A stretch of DNA of 64,000 bases, taken from Formicarius rufipectus (Eukaryota > Chordata > Aves > Passeriformes > Formicariidae). The DNA is taken from contig VXAU01002312.1 in the NCBI GenBank assembly GCA_013399695.1, positions 372,356 through 436,355 of the forward strand, in the 5' to 3' direction. Within the stretch, counting starts at the first letter, position 1. Every line of letters begins with the position of its first letter. The notes beneath the pieces are model-generated. The model saw only the letters and a list, made by a program, of their open reading frames with translations. It was not told where the DNA came from and searched no databases. Below are positions 26,301 through 39,232 of the stretch, one piece after another. The position numbers and the translations under genes were made by a program.

Positions 26301-28108
26301 ACCTTAACCTTTTTGTGTTTCTACAAATATGGCACAATTATAAATGAGTAGGCAGCTTTATATTTGAACTAGTTGTAGTTGGTGCATCTATTGGGCAGTT
26401 TAAAAAATGGATCAAATTCACCAATAGTTATAAACTGTGGAGGACACGATAACATTTTAGGGTTTTTTGCTTGGTAATGGCAAATGTTGGTACAGGATTT
26501 ACACTGTTTCAAATGCTCTTACAAATTTCACTGTTGGAACACTCAGCCCCCAGTGAGTTATCTTTATTTCCTATCAATGTTACAATGCTAACACAATGCA
26601 ATGTTACAATGTTTCAATGGAAACAGAATTAAAGGAACTCTATTATGAGCAGTTATATATAGTTATTATAATTATATATGTATAATTATGTGTAGTCTGA
26701 GTATGGTATCTTGCCATAGGTCTGCATTTCTACAAACATATTTAGTAGTAAATACAAAATTAAGTCAAATAAGTACACTGTATTATTATTGTAGAATACA
26801 TTAGCATCTGGATTTTAAGAAGTTCTGGGAGGTGTTGGTACCTGTGTCACTAAATTCACTTAGCTGTTCAAGTAATGGAAGTCAGTCCTTATGTGGGTAA
26901 TTTTTTTCTTTTTTAAATTACCACTAAAATGGTCTACAGCAATTTTTTCCTGAGAGCTTCAATGACCTGACATGGTTTTCTGCCTACTTAGTGTAAGACC
27001 ACAGTGATCTGAGTCAATCTGTTTCAGCTAATTTCTTCAGTTTTGAGGTAAAAATACTTTCTTACTTATTTGATTGCTTTAGGCCTACCATATGTTCTGA
27101 ACAAATTCTGGGCATCTGCATTGTCTTCATCTTTTGACCTGGATGCTTTTATTTATAGACATTAATGCATTTCCAGTAATTTACTGCAAACCATCAGCAT
27201 TTCAAATGCTCATGCCATGCCTTTTGGTTTTAATACACAATAATATAAGTCCCTGTCGTTTATACATTTTTGTGATTTGAGCCTTTGCTGATCAAACTTG
27301 CATGTTTTCCTTTGCTATCAGTTTGTTGTTTTTAAACTTATGCATATACTTATGCCTCTGGGAGAAGAAATCACAGAAAAACAACTAACAAAAATTATAT
27401 ATATTAAAAGGTTCATGAAATTCAGGAAGACCTATGTGTTTGAATTTCAGCTTCAGTTTAGAACAATTGATCTCACACACACAAAGAGAACACTTAGAAA
27501 TTATTTGTGGAAAATATGTAAAATTTACATTTCCAAAGGATCATATTTCTCTGTAGGTAAAATATACCGTCCCAGACTCTGCCTTATACAGATATTTCAT
27601 GAGATGAAGACTTGACTATAGAAGGCCTTCAAGAATATAATTTGAAATATAATTTATATGTGTAATTAGTAATGTTCAGTAAGTCTTGAAATGCTTGGAG
27701 ATTATGTTAAGTATCTCACCACTTGCTGATTATCTTAATATCCTCTTATTCTTTCCTACAATCTTTGCTCTCTATTTTCTGCAATCAGCTACCTCTTTAT
27801 TCCTCTGACTCTCGACAGGTTTCCTCTCTGTCTTCAGTATTTGTGAAATCCAAGTCCTCATCACGCTGCACTTAAGTATCCTGTTACCTCTCTCAGATTT
27901 CCTGTATAAAATTTCTGGAAACTTATCTGGTGCTTTTGGATGTTTATTTGGGTTTTATGGAATGGTGATATTTTCCCAATGAAATCTCCAGAGAAAAATA
28001 ATAATGTAAAATACCGCACTAGTATTTTGCACCAGCTTTATAAGAATGTGGGGCTAAGTTTTTAAGTTTAACTGTGCTTTGCAGTATCAAACAACAGTTC
28101 TCCCAACC

Positions 28109-28243
28109 TTTAAAGTGTTCAAGGCCAGGCTGGGGCTTTGAGCAACCTGCTCAAGTGGATTTTGCCCCTGTCAGTGGCAGAGAGGTTGGAAATAGGTGAT
28201 CTTTAAAGTCCCTTCCAGTCCAAACAATTCTATGATTCTATGA
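28109..28243 (+). mobile_element. CR1 LINE 3' end, 5'-truncated
   Basis: The segment starts at TTTAAAGTGTTCAAGGCCAG (end of ORF2, 'SLEVFKARL...'). It passes through 'GGGCTTTGAGCAACCTGCTC' and ends 'AAGTCCCTTCCAGTCCAAAC' then ATTCTATGATTCTATGA, the diagnostic CR1 terminal octamer repeat. About 135 bp survive, a typical 5' truncation. Moderate divergence from the avian CR1 consensus suggests an intermediate age. Confidence 0.92.
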
Positions 28244-29384
28244 ACTGGCATAGAAGGGATTTTTATTTTGAAGCAACTTTTCTTAATCAACTTGAAAGGT
28301 ATCCAGAACTTCTTCAATTTGAGCTGCAAACACAAATCATCCTGTTCACCATGTAGCCATGTAGCTTTATATTTAGAAGCCTATATCTTTTAAAAAATGA
28401 AAAGGAAGCATGCAGATGGGATTTTGTATCAGCAGATTTATAAGAGAAAATCTGTGCAGTGATTAGGAAAGAAACTCCACATTTTTCCATGTGACCAAAA
28501 TAAAATTAAGTATAACAGTGCAGTTTCCTCTTACAAACCATGGTGGCACCTTTCCTTTAACCCTTAGAGTACTTGGCTTTCTGAAGTTAGGGCACTTTTG
28601 AGGCAATGTGAAAGACTATTATATTAACACTGAAGGCTTCTATCTCCCATTACCTCACAAGTGCCCAAACATAAGAAAGACAACAAAGAAGCTCTCTAAA
28701 GCATCTCAAAGCTGTGGGTAATGTGAAGGCAAACAATAACACTGAGTTAAAGAATGCACAATTTCTCGTTACCGTGTGCTGACTTATTCATATATATGAA
28801 CTTGAGGTTTCTCTAAGTATTTTAGATCTGCAGTGGCAAAAGGAACAATTTCTCCAAACTTCAGCAGCAGTGAAATATCATCAGTTAAGACTGGGTCATG
28901 TTTTAATGTTGGAAATAGTGAGATAGATGACTGCTGATTCTGCTGGCAGTTGTTCTGATGACAACTCACCTCTCAGTCAAAAAAAGAACAGACGCTACTA
29001 TTTATTTATTTTCCTATGTAGAATTGTTCTTTCTGGTCTATATAATAGTAATTTTGGACCATGGGCTTCTACAAGACCATGTTCCTCAGTAAAATAGTGC
29101 TCCTAGCACACAGTTTCATCACTGCAGGAAGTCTTACACAGCATGCTGTAGTGTTTCAGAGCTTGGTATATTCTGACTTTAGCCATCAGTGTTATTTTGG
29201 GGTTACGTTACAATGACATCCCTAGATTCTAGGTGGGATTGATGTTCTTTTATGCTGGTGATTGCATAAATGTATGAGGTGTTTCACATCAAATTGAAGA
29301 GTATGCTCAAGCTGAGCATTTCTTCTAGAGTGTTCTGTAAGGCTGCAGTTTTCTTCAGTTTCTTTGGGCTTTTTTGTATGTGTG

Positions 29385-29410
29385 GTTTTTTNTTTTTTTT
29401 TTTTTTTTTT
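29385..29410. repeat. poly-T run with one ambiguous base
   Basis: A T homopolymer interrupted by a single N at 29392. It is probably a length-ambiguous homopolymer in the assembly. Confidence 0.9.
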
Positions 29411-30652
29411 AAACTAATCTTATTTTCTTTTCAACAAGAATTAATTTAAAGACCGGTTTCATATCTGACACTGAACAGCTGTCAGGTGATAAAAAAATTC
29501 TGTAGTGATCTGTTGTGGATTCACTGCAATAGAGGGTATGACTGTCTACTATTACAGCTTTCATGAATAATTGATTACTCTAAGGAAAAGCTCAGATTCT
29601 TTGTTTATCAAATAACATAACCCTTTGCTAACAGACTAGAAAATAATGAATCATGGAGACATGAACATGAAAAAAGGTGGGGATTTTTTCAAGACTCATG
29701 CAGATTATGTTTCATGAATACTGGTTATCAGAATTTGACAAATCCCTGAATTTTTAGCAACAAAAACTCTCAGTGGCTTAACCAAGTTGTTATAAAGCTA
29801 TTACAAGATTTTTAAAGTTGCTTTTCAAATGTTTCTTGTGAAAAAGAAAGGTGAATAACTTTGATCAATGAGTTTGGGGAAGTTGATTTCAATCATCTGT
29901 GTAAAAAAGCCTCTTGAGAAGTTTTTGTAAAGTTCTCTACCAAGAATGTATATTTTTTTCATAGGGAGCCTGCCTTACAGACACTACCAGATCAGTGTTC
30001 TGGCAGAAATTAGCTCAGAATAACCTTTTTCATGAAAGTACAAATTCACCCTTAAAGTAGAGTTTATTTAAAATGGTTTGCTCTAAATGATGATGAAAAT
30101 AATCTTTGGATCATTTTGACTTTTAACAGGTTGTGTAGATGTAGTTTCACGGAAGAGATTAATTTATTGGTTCATAGGAAATTATTATTGTTTTCATAAT
30201 ACTGAGCTATTGCCTGCTATTATGGAATTATTTGTATATAATATTCCTTCACATTTCCATTAATCCTTTTGTTAGCAATTTTATTTAAAATGCTCATTTC
30301 ACTTATTGAGCTAGCTTTTCTATGATATAAAAATCATAAATTGGTATTTTCATAGGTAAACTTGTTTGGCATTTACAGCTTTTACCTTCAGTAAAGGGAG
30401 ATTCATGCATGTAAAATTAAAACAAGGATATCTGTTTCAAGAGAATTAATGACACTTCTCTGTTCCTTTCCTCTATTAGGAAATACAAAGTAAACTCCAT
30501 GAAGAAGAAATATTCATTTTCAAAGCAAAATAATTGTTTTCTGTAGAGTGGGGCATGGTATGGCGTGATGCAGATTCTGTTTTGAGATTACAGATAATAC
30601 AGCACATAGTGGAACAGCAGAAGCTTTTATTTTTCTTCTTCTCTCTTTACAG

Positions 30653-30763
30653 ATGGACCCAATTCAAAAAGCTGTAATAAATCATACATTTGGGGTTCCT
30701 CTTCCTCATCGAAGAAAGCAAATCATATCATGCAACATTTGCCAGCTGAGATTTAATTCTGAT
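30653..30763 (+). CDS. ZNF385D: ZNF385D internal coding exon: MDPIQKAV region and first half of zinc finger 1
   Basis: A 111-bp exon of 37 codons, in frame from its first base, beginning MDPIQKAVINHTFG and ending QLRFNSD. ZNF385D is a nuclear protein with several U1/matrin-type C2H2 fingers; this family is associated with nucleic-acid binding. What is seen: a pyrimidine-rich tract then AG at 30651-30652, and donor GTAAGT at 30764. Cys27 and Cys30 (exon numbering) form the C-x2-C half of a C-x2-C-x12-H-x5-H finger; the histidines are in the next visible exon. A basic stretch HRRKQ precedes the finger. The PLPHRRKQIISCNIC wording fits ZNF385D better than ZNF385B as I remember those proteins. 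The exon opens exactly at an ATG, so it could serve as a start if spliced to a non-coding exon, but in the long isoform this Met is internal. Both flanking introns are phase 0 here. Confidence 0.95.
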
Positions 30764-33700
30764 GTAAGTTGATCATTTTCTATCAAATTAGAAATATCTA
30801 CTTATCTTCTAGGATGTGCCATAATTTTCATAAATTGAACCTAAATGAAATGTTGTGAATTCAGTTTGTCACTCAGCAGATGAAAAGGCTGTAGGATGTT
30901 TCAAATAAACACAATTGCCTGGCAGTGTTTATACACCCAGCCAGATTTTCCCTGCCAATATATCCCTGCAAGCTCATCAACTTCAGTTGTGCTGCACAGA
31001 GTGTAAATAGGAAAAATTGACTGATCCATTACTTCTAATAAGACTGATGTATTTGCTGGATCCTAATTCTTCTACCAGTAGCTGCCTACCTTCAGTTGGC
31101 TCCCACCTAACATCCTCTCACTCTTCCAGTGATGAAACAGAGCAAGCTGAACTTGGGGATGGTCCCAAACACAGATGAAACCTGTTTCCCATAAGTACCC
31201 AAGGAAGCTGTGCTATGGTGTTCCTTGCTAAGTAACACCTGTTATATCACAGGAAAGCCTCTTAGATATTAGCTCTTCTGTTGCCTTCTTAGAATCATTT
31301 TGTGTGCAGACAAAACCTGATATAGTACAATATATTTATTTCTACTGTTCTAGTCTCTTCATCTTCAGAAAGTTTCCCGACATGGGCACTGCTGGTGGAA
31401 ACTAATCTTCCCCTGTCTTTCATTCGCTACATGTTTTACTAATTTAAATATGGAAGTTACTTCTCTCAGAGTGAAAATGTTTGATTTTAGAGTGAGATCA
31501 AACCCAGAAGTGTTTACGAGGTTGCTTCCTGATGCTAGTGATAGGAAGAAGTGAAATAATTCTTGTGTTCTCCTGCTTCTTTGTTGGCAGCTATTTATGT
31601 ACGGTTTGTAATATTTTTATTTTCTCAGTTATTTGCCAAAGCCATGAGCTTGTCAAAAACTTAAATTGAACCTTGAGGGCTAAGTTTAAGGATTTCCCAC
31701 CTAAGAGTGAAAATTTCAGTTTTTTATTCCTCAAAAATAATTTTAGTAAGACCTCTGTCCCAACTTCCAGAACTGTCAGCTTCATGTATTCAATTTTACT
31801 GATGACTCCAAGTTTTCTAGTTCATTTATTGAATGAACACCTTCTTCTTATAACAGTGACATAATTTTCAAAGAGTGGGGCAAAGAAGAATAATACTGCA
31901 GCTGCTATGTTCCTCTCAGATAGAAATAGAAGAGTCAAATTAGGCTTTTCTTTTTACAAGTCAGGTACCAGTATCAGGACTGTGGATACTGAGTTATTCA
32001 TGAGGAAGGGATGATGGAGACTTCTGGGCTTCAGTGAATCTCACCAGCTTGTCACTCACAATTTTCAGTTTTGTCTTAGGAAAAGGCTTGTCACACTGAA
32101 TCATACACAGTACATAGCTGCAAGAAATATCAAACACTTCAGTGTAACATACCGGAGTGGAACACCACCTTTCAAAGAGGGCATGACAATTGTTAGTCTG
32201 CAAAAAGATCCAGACAAAAGAGAGGATGATCATTAAAATGACTTGGTCATTAGTAGTAATACAACTTGGATTGATATGGAGTGGAAAATTTTCCAGCTGA
32301 CAAGCACGATATTTTCCAGAATAAAATGTCTGAAATAAAAATGCTTCTACACAGAAACAAACAAGATATCAGTGCACACTGATACTTACTCAGAGAACTC
32401 CTATGCTCCCATTCTGTTTCTTTTCTGGTGTTCTTAGAAAGGATGCCAAAGAAGGGAGGGCGAAGAAGCAGTGGATGTTTTCAGAGTCATCTGTGTAGTC
32501 CAAAAATCTTGTTTCAGAAGAAATCTATTAATTTAAGCTGTTCACAGAAAACTCTTGGAAGACAAGCTGTTAAGTAAATATTTAGCTGTCCCTTCACATC
32601 TTCAGGTGCTAGAGGCCTGAACACCAAATAACTGACACTGTTGAGAAAAAGGCTGTTTTAATGCTCTCCTCTCTCAAGGATCGATATTAACTCCATGCAA
32701 TGGGGAGACCTTCTTGACGACTATGCTTTACTTTCAACTTTTAATAGTCACTAATTTTTTAAAGGAACCCCAATGTTGCTGATTGATGGAGAGATTATGA
32801 TCCAAAAGCTGTCCATTGATTATCTGGGATGATAATTCTCCCCCTTTTCCCCACCACACAGAAAAGATTTGTGGATGTTGTTATGATGGTCTCTTCTCAT
32901 TCCAGTGCTTAAAATTACTACTGCTAAAAATCACAAAATGCTCTGCTGAGATTTTTAAGAAATAATATAAAGTCAGAGTTTCACTGCAGTTTAGGAATGT
33001 TTTTCTGCAATATGAGGAGGGGAATAGGCAGAGCTATTTCCTCCATTGCTTGGGTAATTCTGAATTACCTACAAGTGTCTGAAGCAAAACTGTGCTTAAC
33101 CAAAAATTTAATATTGAGATTCAGAGGAAAGATTGCTTTGAAGAAAAAATGCTGTTAAGCATCATTTTTTGATAACTCTACTATATGAATGGCAAGCACA
33201 TCCATTGCAATTTTTTCTCCTATTATAATGAAAAAGTTTTCATTTACTCAATATTCCTACCTTTCATTTTCATCATATTTTGTTGAACATGATTTAAGTC
33301 CATAACAAGAATAAGTAACTTCTTTCTAGAAACCTAGGCTTTGTGTCTCTTCTACCAATATGTCTCTATTTTTAGATGCTGGAGATAGGATTTATCAGAG
33401 TAATGAATAGAAATTCCATTTATATGCTGCACAACAATATTATGAAAATGTTTACAATAAAACCAGTCTATGAGATTTTTCATTTCTGCAGAAAATACAG
33501 AACTTTCTTCATTTTGATACAGATTTCTTTAAGAGTAGGAGAGCTTTTTTTCTGGTTACATGGTATCAAAATTACATTTTGAAAAATGAGAAAAGGCAGT
33601 ACAATAGTCTCAAATCATTTAGCTTCTTTGTAAAGCAGTTGTCTATAAATCTTCATGACAGCTGTGCATTCAGTATTTCTTTTTAAAATAAATCTTCTTA

Positions 33701-33804
33701 TAAAAAGGAAGGAAGGAATGAGCAAATAAAAGCCTCTCCATGCTGCAAAAAATACTATTAGAATGGCAGAAGTAGGTTCGGTGGAGTCCATTTTGAGCAA
33801 TTTT

Positions 33805-33839
33805 NNNNNNNNNNNNNNNNNNNNNNNNNNNNNNNNNNN
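33805..33839. other. assembly gap (35 N) next to poly-T
   Basis: 35 consecutive unknown bases with TTTT before and 15 T after (33840-33854). It is most likely a homopolymer that could not be read through; the true length is unknown. Confidence 0.98.
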
Positions 33840-34748
33840 TTTTTTTTTTTTTTTATTCAGAGAAATCTATACACAACATTTGCAATCACATTGTCATCCA
33901 ATACCATGCAAAGATTTAGGTATGTGCTTGGGTGCAAGTGCCTGTGTTGCCATTTAAATGTTGGTAGCTGCTGAGAGATATTTCACCGGTTCATAAAAAC
34001 TGTTAAATGCATGCTTCACATTAAATTTCTGCTAAAAGTACCCTGTAGAATGAAGTGCTGCTGGCTTCAGTAGGGTAATTCAAGTGCCTATAGGTAGCTG
34101 TGAGAGTAAATTTTCTGCTACTAGTGAAGGAAAAAAAGGAAGGAAGGAAGATTGATTACTAGATTTTCCTGTCTTGACTATTTGGTGTTTGACCACATTT
34201 CTGATTTCATTATTTGATGAAGTTATCAGTATCTGTCAACAAGGTCAATTCTTGCAAAGGGATTTTCTCTTTTTCTTCCCTTCAGTTTAATGCAAATGGC
34301 TGAGTGATGATCCAGTTTACCTCTAAAGAAAGGTTGGGCAAGTGTTCTGATGTGTTCACAGGACTTGAATTCCATTATTATACACTGTAAAAATGTTTCC
34401 AATTACATTGGACAGAATTATTGTTTTACCAAAAAAGAAACAGTAGTAATATTTCCCTAAAAATCAGGAGCTGAATGCTCATCAGTCCTTTTTCATTGTC
34501 TCTTACCTTGTTTTTCTCCATCTCTATAAAACAAAGGTATCATGGAATCAATATTTAGTTCAACTATATGAAGTTTTCAAGGTTCAAAAAGTGCTCTTGC
34601 AGTAAAACAAGAGTGAAGGATGTTTTTGAGGATAAGGTTGCAATATAGCTCAGCAGTATTTTACTGTGTTTCTAACTTTTGTGAGGAAAGAAGTAGAACC
34701 AGAGGACTTATACCTTATTTAGGCTATGCGTGATATCAAAGAACAAAT

Positions 34749-36175
34749 GATTAAAGTACCAATTTGTCAGCACCCAGGGTATAATAAGGCAATAAAAAAC
34801 AGTCAACATGAATTTGTCAAGAACAAATCATGTCAAACCTATCTAATTTTTTCCTTTGACAGGGTAATTGGCCTAATGGATAATAGGGAATAAATAGATG
34901 TGATGCATTTTGGCTTTAACAAGGGTTTGTACAGTCCTATGTGACAGTCTTGTAAAGTAAGTAGGGGAATATGGTCCAAGTGGAATTATTAAAAGTTAGT
35001 TGCACAACAGATTGAAGAACCATAGTGAGAGTAGTGGCTGATGGTTTCCTGTCAAAACAAAAGATCACAAGAACTCGGGATCTGCAAGAGTCTGTTTCAT
35101 GCTACTCTAAATTTTCATTAGCATTATGCCTGATGGAATAGAGTGTGCATTTGCCAAGTTTTTGGATGACACCTAGATGGATGATGGAAGGCACTTGATG
35201 GAAGGTGGTAAATTCAGGATTGCAGTCCAAAATTATCTTCACCAGTTGGAGAAAATAGTCTGGAATTCTGACAAGTGCAGCAAATAAAAGCACAAACAAT
35301 TGTGCTTAGACTGGAAAAAGTACATGTACAAGTAGTAAAATGAGTAAATGGCTTAATGGCAAAAAAAAGAATGCTAGTGAATCATAATCCAAATATGCAT
35401 CAACAATGGCTAATGTAGGGGGAAAAAAGAAAATCATCCAATTAAACCTATGACAATTTTACCCCCCCAATGTGACATTTCTCAGTAGGTAAGTATCCCA
35501 CAGCAAATATTCAAGAGCAGCCCTGCTGAGAAGGACTGGGGGTGCTTGTGGATGAGAGGATGCATTTGCAGCTCAGAAACCAACTCTATCCAAAGCAGTG
35601 TGGCTGGCAGGTCTTAGGAGCTGATTCTCCTCCTCTGCTCTGCTCTAGTGAGGCCCCACCTGGAGTGCTGCATCCAGCTCTGAGATCCTCAGCACAGGAA
35701 GGACATGGACCTGTGGGAACAAGCCCAGAGAAGGGCCGCCAACATGATCAGAGGGATCAAACGACTCCTATGAGGAAAGGCTGAGAGTTGTGATTGTTCA
35801 GCCTGGAGAAGGGAATGCAGTGGGGAGAACTCATTGTGGCCTTTCAGTAGAGGAGGCTGATAAGAAAGATGGAAACAAATTTTTTAACAGGACCTGTTGT
35901 GATAGAACAAGGGGTAGCAGATTTAAACTGAAGGAGAGTCAATTTAGATCAGGTATAAGGAATAATTTTTTTTTAAGTTATGGTGGTTGAACACTGGAAT
36001 GGGTTTTCCAGAGAGGTAGTGGATGCCCCATCTCTGGAAACATTCAAGGTCAGGTTGGATTCGGCTCTGAGAAACCTGATCTAGTTGAAGATGTTCCTGC
36101 TCATTGCAGGTGTTCTAAACTAGATGACCTTTAAAAGGTCCTTTCTGACTCAAACTATTCTATGATTCTATGATT
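34749..36175 (+). mobile_element. CR1 LINE, degenerate 3' half with ORF2 (reverse transcriptase) remnants
   Basis: About 1.4 kb. The 5' edge reads ATTAAAGTACCAATTTGTCA, then codes for a broken form of the RT region, including HEFVKNKSCQTYLI near 34810. The region after it corresponds to the palm domain but is full of stops and indels. From about 35520 the match is clearer: LVDERMHLQLRNQ, 'GAGGCCCCACCTGGAGTGCT', 'AGGAAAGGCTGAGAGTTGTG', 'GATAGAACAAGGGGTAGCAG'. It ends in ...CAAACTATTCTATGATTCTATGATT at 36175. CR1 ORF2 encodes an endonuclease and reverse transcriptase; here only dead C-terminal parts remain. The ORFs at 35542-35784 and 35790-35990 are fragments of it in shifted frames. Confidence 0.88.
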
Positions 36176-37814
36176 TGAAACTGACAATGCCTCAGGTGAA
36201 GAATTACTTATAGCAGTGGTCATCATACTTCAACAAAAACATAATTAGTTTCAGAATTTAGAACACATCCACTCATATGACAAGATGTGAAAAACTTCAT
36301 TCAGCCAGAGAAAGCAGAAAGAACTGGATAGATGTACAGTGGAAAACAACAGGAAAATATAGTAGGTTTTCCATACTTGAGGTTAAGAAGAATTTAGTGA
36401 CCAATTGATCCTTGTGTTCCTTGGTTTTGATAGAAGAATGAATTTGATTAGTTCTTCAGATTAATTTAATTAATGAAATTTCTTGTTAGACTGCTTGGTG
36501 AAACAATTCTAGCTATACTGGTAGTGAGTTCTGGAAGGAAACACATAGGGACAGTTGAGGAATGCATGTTGGCAGATAGTATTCACAAATTAGACACCTG
36601 TTCCTGAAAATGGACAGGAAATGCTGAATGTTGTCCCAGACCTGAGAGAGTGATTTTATGACTTCCTGGTTGACTAACTTGCAAACCTGTTTGTGTGGTT
36701 TGGAAGAGATAACAGATACGAATTCCTTACCTTTGTCAAAGGATGGTCACACCTGTGGCATCTGTTTGCAGAGAGAGGGGAACTTTAAAATGTTGGTCCA
36801 TTAACAATAAGGAAAGACTGATATAGATAACTGCTAGAAGCTGTTTAGCTCTTCACCATTCTGATTTCAAATCTCTTATTTTTCAACTTACAGAGATATG
36901 CTTAAATGATATTTGAATCAGTCTGTACTATTGCCTCCCACGTAACAGTGATTGGTCTCTCCTATATCAGAGTTCACACTTTTTTTTTTTACTGTGCTTT
37001 ATTTTGAAAGAAAGTAATTTTTATTTAGTTATAAGTAACCTTTTTCATGTAAGAGAAAAGTAACTTCATTTCTAAGTTATGAAATCCAGTATAAGCTCTT
37101 GAAGAGTAGTAATAAATATTCGCATAATCTATAGTTTCTTAAAGCTTTTTAAAAATGTTTAATATAAAGTATAAACAATTTCCTTTTGTTGTCTGATTTT
37201 ATTTCTCATAATTTTCACTTTCTAAACAGTACTTTTATGAATCTATACAACCTAGAAGCAGAAATTACTCATATCTGACACAGCACCTTTTTGTTTAGCT
37301 TCAGAGTATTTTTGAAGGTATTGAACTGAGTCCCCTGACTGATATTTTAAGGATATGACTAGTTCCTTGCCTCTTAAGCACTGGCTGCAAACTAAATATT
37401 TTGGGTGACCCTCAGTAACTGCTGTGAGTGGTTTCTGAGCTTTATGTAAGCTGTGGAGCTCTCTACACAAACTCTTCACTAATCCTTGCACCTATCTCCT
37501 CTCTTGTAATGAAAGTCACCTATTCTATCTAGAAAATCTGTACTGTTACAGAACATGGACCAGCCCAGAGGTATCAGGCTCACAGAGGCATTACCTGTGG
37601 TGAAGATGGCAGTCAGGAAGAAGGGAGGTTTAAGTTACTGAACTTGAAGAAAGCAAATTCTTAATGTCATCTGGTTATTCAGACTGTTGCTGGTGGGGAG
37701 ACAATGGAGTGCCTCAGTGTCCACTATATTTGTGTTACAAGACTTACACTTCCCTCTCAAAATTCATTCTCCAGCCACATTCAGCAGTGGTACTTGAAGA
37801 GAGAGTGTCTAAAT

Positions 37815-37990
37815 CAAGCACTGGAACACGCAGCCCAGAGAAGTGGCTGAGTGACCATCCTTGGAGGTATTTAAAAGATGGGGAGACATAGCACTCACTT
37901 ACATGGTTTAATGGTGGACTTGACAATGCTGGGTTAATGGTAGGACTCAAGGATCTTAAAGGTATTTTCCAACCTTAACCATTCTGTATA
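37815..37990 (+). mobile_element. CR1 LINE 3' end, 5'-truncated
   Basis: Matches the last part of CR1: AGCACTGGAACACGCAGCCC, AGAGAAGTGGCTGAGTGACC, 'TCCTTGGAGGTATTTAAAAG', 'ACATGGTTTAATGGTGGACT', 'GGATCTTAAAGGTATTTTCC' and 'AACCATTCTGTATAT'. The 'gtttagtggtggacttggcagtgctaggtta' signature marks a different CR1 subfamily from the copies at 28109 and 34749. The terminal ATTCTATGATT repeat is degraded to ATTCTGTATA. Confidence 0.88.
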
Positions 37991-39184
37991 TCCAAGAAAA
38001 AGGAAAGCCTAATGCTTCCTGTTGCCTAGTCCCTGCACAGGCAGGGGTTGAGGAGGAATGTCCAGTATCTATTTCAGCTGACTATCAAAGTCAATACAGG
38101 AACATAATCCTGGAGAGAGTAAAACATTCAGCTGATCATCAGCTGTTGCTGTGTAGGACTTAGATAAAGTAAAACTTAAGTTTTTTTTATTTTCCTTTAG
38201 CAACACTTACTTCCTAGATCGGTTCATCCTATGAGGTTATTTCATTAATAAGGCATTCACTTATCCTGAAAAAAACATATCCATTGTGCAGAAGTTTTGA
38301 CATCTCTTTAAAATTGCTTGAGTTGGCTAGAAGTGATATGTGAATAGGCAGTGGCTCTCTCTGGTAGTCCTGCTTATAATTTGCAAAAGATTAATGGCCA
38401 ATATTCTGACTGTGCAGTATGAAGACAAATTAGTTTAAAAGGCTTCTGCTTCTCTCACTGAAGTGAATGGTTGCTGTATTTGCCCTTTCGGTGCCAACTT
38501 TTACTTCTGCTGGGACATGGATCTCAGAGTTGCAGAGGCAAAGGAAAGGCAGAGGTGATACTAGTTAAACAAAAGCAACTTCCCTCCAGTGTTTGAACAC
38601 ATCCATGTGTGTTACTGTCAGAAATTTCCTTTCTTTCAGAAATGATTAAATTAATATGGAAAGAAGCACCAGGAGACATTATACTGGAAGGCAGGATGCA
38701 GACCTAAATAGTCTCACAGGCCCTAGAATTTCCAAAATCTGCTTTCAATGTCAGGAGCATGCTTAATGTGGATTGTCTGTCACTCACTAAAATGACTACC
38801 AGGCAAATTACATATGTGTTTCCAGCTGTCTTCATGAATTTGGTCCTGTAGCTGCGTTCTTTGGGTTACAATAGTGTCAGAAAGATTTTGTGTTTGGAGG
38901 AGAGTGAAAGAACCTGAGAATGAAATTTAGATGCTGAGGTTGGGCAGGTAGTGGTTAACTAGAGTTTCTTTGAAGTCTTTGTCTGGAATTACGGGAAAGG
39001 AGGCAACACAGTATTTTTTAAACTGTACATTTAAAATTACCATTTTATAAATAAGGGAATGGATATAGGCATGGGAAGATATAAACAATATAAAAGAGGG
39101 GAAAGGAAGTCTCTCTTCCAGTTCTCTGTTGTGCCATTCATGGAAAAGACTGCCTGTTTAAACTGCAAGGAGACAATTATCTGC

Positions 39185-39232
39185 TTTTCACTTCTTGCTT
39201 ACTACTTCTTTTCACTTCTTGCTTAATACTTC
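39185..39232. repeat. near-perfect 24-bp tandem duplication
   Basis: Two adjacent 24-bp units: TTTTCACTTCTTGCTTACTA-CTTC, then TTTTCACTTCTTGCTTAATA-CTTC. They differ at one position. No coding meaning is apparent. Confidence 0.93.

Larger units (their letters stand above)
1..30652 (+). other. ZNF385D: ZNF385D upstream intron, 3' part
   Basis: Non-coding DNA before the first visible exon, ending in a strong polypyrimidine tract and AG at 30651-30652. It must be intron, because the exon that follows starts in the middle of the known protein family sequence and no exon encoding the preceding N-terminal residues is visible. It is AT-rich and mostly unique sequence. Recognisable content is a passerine-type SINE (2430), an old CR1 relic (8118), MIR or L3-like relics (9953, 19370, 20256), a solo LTR (12811), a CpG-rich cluster (18228), a CR1 3' end (28109) and several simple repeats. 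Between these I see no gene, RNA or promoter that I can defend. The chance ORFs of 60-130 codons in it have no recognisable domains. Confidence 0.85.

Noticed and set aside
35542..35990. Two plus-strand ORFs as a possible host gene
   Set aside because: Their peptides match the C-terminal region of CR1 ORF2 in broken frames.
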